This document shows, in pieces, positions 60,869 to 64,000 of a stretch of 64,000 nucleotides of DNA. The DNA lies in NCBI GenBank assembly GCA_009617715.1, contig VTFK01000118.1, positions 1 to 64,000 of the forward strand. Direction: 5' to 3'. The position numbers and the translations under genes were made by a program. Source of the stretch: Plectrocnemia conspersa (Eukaryota; Arthropoda; Insecta; Trichoptera; Polycentropodidae). The stretch's first letter is position 1. Every line of letters starts with the position of its first letter. The notes beneath the pieces were generated by a model. It searched no databases, was not told where the DNA came from, and worked only from the letters and a program-made list of their open reading frames with translations.

Positions 60869-61217
60869 GGTGTAAGTAGTCAAATTCACATCGACAAAAA
60901 ATTCAGAATCGACCGATATATTGTATATTGCTCGAAAAGTGCAAATAGAATCAAAATAAGTCAGCCATCATTATCAAATTACGTTAAAAGAAAATCACTT
61001 CCTGAAATTGGCTCCCAGGTAGCTGCTGAAGATGGTATTTCTGTCAAAACTATTACAAATAGTGCTTTTATTCATAAATCCATCACACTACCGAGAAATT
61101 AGTTGAATACCATTAAATTGATTTTAAATTTTTGCAAAGGCGAAAAAGAAGAGATTTTTAGAAAAATAAATAATTTAAAAAAATTGGGTGTTCTCTTCAG
61201 CCTAACTATGAAGTAAT
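60869..61217 (+). pseudogene. hAT-like transposase, N-terminal fragment
   Basis: The frame carries QPSLSNYVKRKSLPEIGSQ, then AAEDGISVKTITNSAFIHKS, and after an in-frame stop at about 61100 continues with LNTIKLILNFCKGEKEEIF and KKLGVLFSLTM. This order (a QPTL/I-type motif, an A-x-DG-x-S...F-NS-x-F-IR/HxS motif, then a (G)-x-x-FS-x-T/S-xDEW start) corresponds to the region between the BED finger and the first catalytic aspartate in a group of insect hAT transposases. The DEW motif and everything after it is missing. Family assignment is from pattern and moderately confident. Confidence 0.6.
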
Positions 61218-62040
61218 AGAATATATTTTAACATTATCGTTCATAGTGAAAATAATATTTTAAATTTAGAACTAGTTTTTATATTAGGAAGCATTATTGA
61301 GAACTTAGAATAATTCGAAATTATTTTTTAAATCGACATTAATACAAAATATAAAACATCTTATGCTATATTGTCTTTAAAAATAAAATATATATTTTTA
61401 GTAGCTTATTATATATGTATGTATTTATAAACCTACATTTATTATTTTAACTGCATTTTTGATTTTTTACAACCTTACGAATATATTCAGATATTTTATC
61501 GTTGATCGATTCGATATTAAAATAGTTGAAAACTGTAAACAATTTAGCTGGCTATCGTAGATTCAAAGGGAGCTCTGTCTTTTAACTGAAAAGATCTGTA
61601 CTAAAACTAGACCTAGTCTAAATGATAACATGTTGATACTTTTTTTTATTTAAATTTTTTTTTAGATTAAAATGTTTATTTTTTAATAATTCATTTTTTT
61701 TAAATATGTTGTAGTAAAGTTTAATTCCATAATAATCACCCTTTAATGTGTTATACACTTTTTCAGTAAATTTGCATGTTCTAGTCTGAAGTCTTTTCAT
61801 CTTCAAAAGACCACATTTTGTATTTTAAATGAAATATGAAACATGTGAAAAAAATAATGAAATTCTATATTATAGAGATTTTTGGTTAAATTAAAAACAC
61901 CGTTTACATTTTCACATGAAATAAAATAATCAAACATTACTCTTACACTTTTCATGTTTTCGCAACGATTGGTTTGTTGTTAATTGAAATTAATCACATT
62001 GAACCATTGTTCTAGTTATAATTAAACAATTTTTAATTAG
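61218..62040. other. AT-rich spacer
   Basis: No supported feature. Confidence 0.45.
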
Positions 62041-62470
62041 AAAGCCGCTGATATTTTTCCAGTGCATTAATCCAATGATTAATGACACGATCGCGTACGG
62101 TGCGAACATAAGAGTGAGCACGCAATTGATTTTTTCACTATTAATAGTAACACACTGCCGTATTAGCACGGTATACGATTTGTTACTAAGTATATTTTAA
62201 TGATTAATTACACAAATACACGCAATTTAACACTTGAACTGTCACAGATGCGATTTGTTTGATTTTGTCAACACCTGGACGTGTGCTCAGATTGGCATGA
62301 ATCTCTGACATACGTCTCTGCGAGTCTAAATTGCAGATATAGATTACGCACGCGCTTCGTTTACATATCGTGTATTTGCATAGTGTCAAAATTGGCGCGT
62401 GACTGACGATAACCGAACAGAACTGTCATCCCAGACAGTCATTTGATGAAATGAAGGACAGACAGACATG
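62041..62470. promoter_or_regulatory. Island with two TGATTAAT sites
   Basis: TGATTAAT at 62076-62083 and 62201-62208, with CpG-rich words (GATCGCGTACGG) between. A 61-codon minus-strand frame lacks any domain. Candidate regulatory element. Confidence 0.36.
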
Positions 62471-62967
62471 TTACAACATTTGAATCCGATCGTTTATTAC
62501 CAACTTTATCTAAGATAATATTCGTTTAAAACCAATCAGTGCAAATTGTAATTGTGTTTTTTTTTTAATAGATTTAGTATATTTTAAAATCTTTGAATGG
62601 TTCAAGTGGATACCCACGCTGTAAAACTTTATGTTGTAGTATCATCTATCACATGCTTAAAAGATATATAATATATTACTTACGTATTTGCAGCAAAGAC
62701 CACAACATTGTTGAAGATATATAATATCGGCAGATGTTCGAACCGTTATTCAAGATGGCAATTATTATCATTAAAATGTTGTTTGCATATAATACTTCTA
62801 TTTAACGACATGCGTTTAATGTAATGTGAACGCTTATATTGTGGATTGTGCATATATATTAATATGAAAATTGCGGTTTTCATTCTAACACTAGAGGTTA
62901 CACACGAGTAAGAAATATGGTTATAATACTTGTTATTCAGTATCGTATATTGAAGGTTTTTGAGCTG
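62471..62967. other. AT-rich spacer
   Basis: No supported feature. Confidence 0.45.
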
Positions 62968-63027
62968 TTACTAAAATTACACCATTCCTTGAAACATTAC
63001 TTTCAAGGAATGGTGTAATTTTAGTAA
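62968..63027. repeat. Perfect hairpin, 27-bp arms and 6-base loop
   Basis: Arms 62968-62994 and 63001-63027 are exact inverse copies (outer part TTACTAAAATTACACC, inner part ATTCCTTGAAA) around CATTAC. The absence of any mismatch argues for recent origin or active maintenance. It could encode a small RNA hairpin, be a tiny palindromic insertion, or arise from a local template switch. Confidence 0.9.
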
Positions 63028-64000
63028 TAGGACAAACGAATTCGTAATAATTATAGATTATTACTATAGAAAATCAATATATATATATATAGAAATCGAA
63101 TTATAAGTTGATGATTAGCGTTTTTGATTATTGGCACTTTTTATCAACACTCACTTTGATTTTTTTTAATAAGCAATTAAATTTGTATCAGTTTATGTTT
63201 CTTATTTATATTAAATACATATTTAAATGTAATGTCATTCAACAAAAAAATATTCATCATAATGGACAAATTAAGCACTATTTCTTTTTCTAATTTAATT
63301 CATTATCTTATAGAACATCTAGTGTAAAAATGGTTTAAAACCTATTCGTTCTTATTATATGTACTTGTATAATTAAAAAGTATTACGTCAGAAAACATAA
63401 TTATCTGCGAATAAGTGCTTAAATATAAATTCTAGCATGAGCTATAAATTTATTTTTTAAATTGTATATTTAATATTTAACACATTTTAATTTTATAAAT
63501 AATAAAAAACAAAATATAACTAGGTCGTACATATCTTATATTGAAAATTATCTAATAATGAGCTATTTCCGCTCACAGAGTATATCTAATATGTATAAAA
63601 ATAAATATATTTCGGAACTGTCTCATGCGCTAAGTCAATATTTGGTAGAATTTTTTATTGACAGTAAATTTTGAATGGAAGTGCTAAAGGAAGCAAATTC
63701 CGAATTAAATTCAGGTATATGTATGTTTACGCTTATATACGCTTGGTCCAACTGTGGGAGGTTTCCTCTTTACCTATTATCGACGCGACGGCCAATTTCA
63801 GAGATTTAGAGGTGTAAATTCATTTGTTTATTTCTGTCTGCTTTCTTATTTACTTCTCTTATTTATGTAACATTAAAAATTAACTTATTTCCCTTGTTAT
63901 TGCTACGTTTGTCAATGTATTACATAGTTTTTATTTACAAATACTGAAAATGGTCGTTAAAATTTTAGCTAATCCCTTATATTTTTAATCGTCACTTGTT
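63028..64000. other. AT-rich spacer to window end
   Basis: An (AT)n run at about 63079-63091. A slightly G+C-richer patch near 63740-63810 shows no recognisable element. Confidence 0.4.

Noticed and set aside
1..64000. CRISPR arrays, bacterial operons, rRNA genes, LTR retrotransposons, viral genes
   Set aside because: No regularly spaced direct repeats, no ribosomal core sequences, no paired LTRs and no virus-like frames were seen.

Overview
This is about 64 kb of AT-rich nuclear DNA from an animal, most probably an insect. I find no confident host protein-coding gene, no convincing functional tRNA, no rRNA and no CRISPR array. The insect reading rests on the repeat content (mariner and Tigger-type elements, piggyBac-type TTAA insertions, a Mutator-like element with short GT-AG introns, hAT and Jockey/CR1-like LINE fragments) and on short GC-rich islands in an AT-rich background, as seen around insect developmental genes. 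The sequence does not settle the order; Hymenoptera or Lepidoptera would both fit.

Layout. 0-9.5 kb: a GC-rich island at the left edge, a deleted Tigger (2.3-3.5 kb), a second island (4.8-5.2 kb), two LINE fragments (6.4-6.8 kb plus strand; 7.3-8.2 kb minus strand) and an island at 9.1-9.5 kb. 10-16.6 kb: a transposon-dense block holding a long-TIR foldback-like element (10.0-11.5 kb) with a diverged solo arm at 13.2 kb, a non-coding TIR element (14.67-15.54 kb) carrying a nested 105-bp TTAA MITE, and a deleted Tc1/mariner element (15.58-16.59 kb). 17-18.5 kb: two strong islands. 19.0-22.5 kb: a tRNA-like segment, a second TTAA MITE and a 1,283-bp mariner with perfect 25-bp ends. 22.5-35 kb: mostly AT-rich, with tandem duplications, a small TIR element at 27 kb, GC-rich islands, a degenerate 15-16-bp tandem array at 32.6 kb and a CpG-dense possible first exon at 34.4 kb. 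35.37-38.27 kb: a Mutator-like element with 70-bp inverted ends and an intron-containing but broken transposase, followed by a hAT fragment. 38.6-64 kb: mainly AT-rich DNA with islands near 40.2, 41.5, 42.4, 45.8, 47.2, 50.6, 52.3-54.5, 55.2, 57.0, 57.7, 59.7 and 62.2 kb, a hAT N-terminal fragment at 61 kb and a perfect 27-bp-arm hairpin at 63.0 kb.

The window looks like a gene desert or a very large intron: scattered candidate regulatory islands separated by decayed mobile elements. Many islands contain TGATTTAT, TGATTAAT or TGATTGAT octamers, the known Extradenticle-Hox composite site classes, and two islands 7.9 kb apart share an exact 14-mer. This suggests, but does not prove, the regulatory landscape of a developmental gene lying outside the window or with exons too short to recognise here. 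All transposase and reverse-transcriptase genes seen are broken. Base composition, island borders and element ages were judged by eye.
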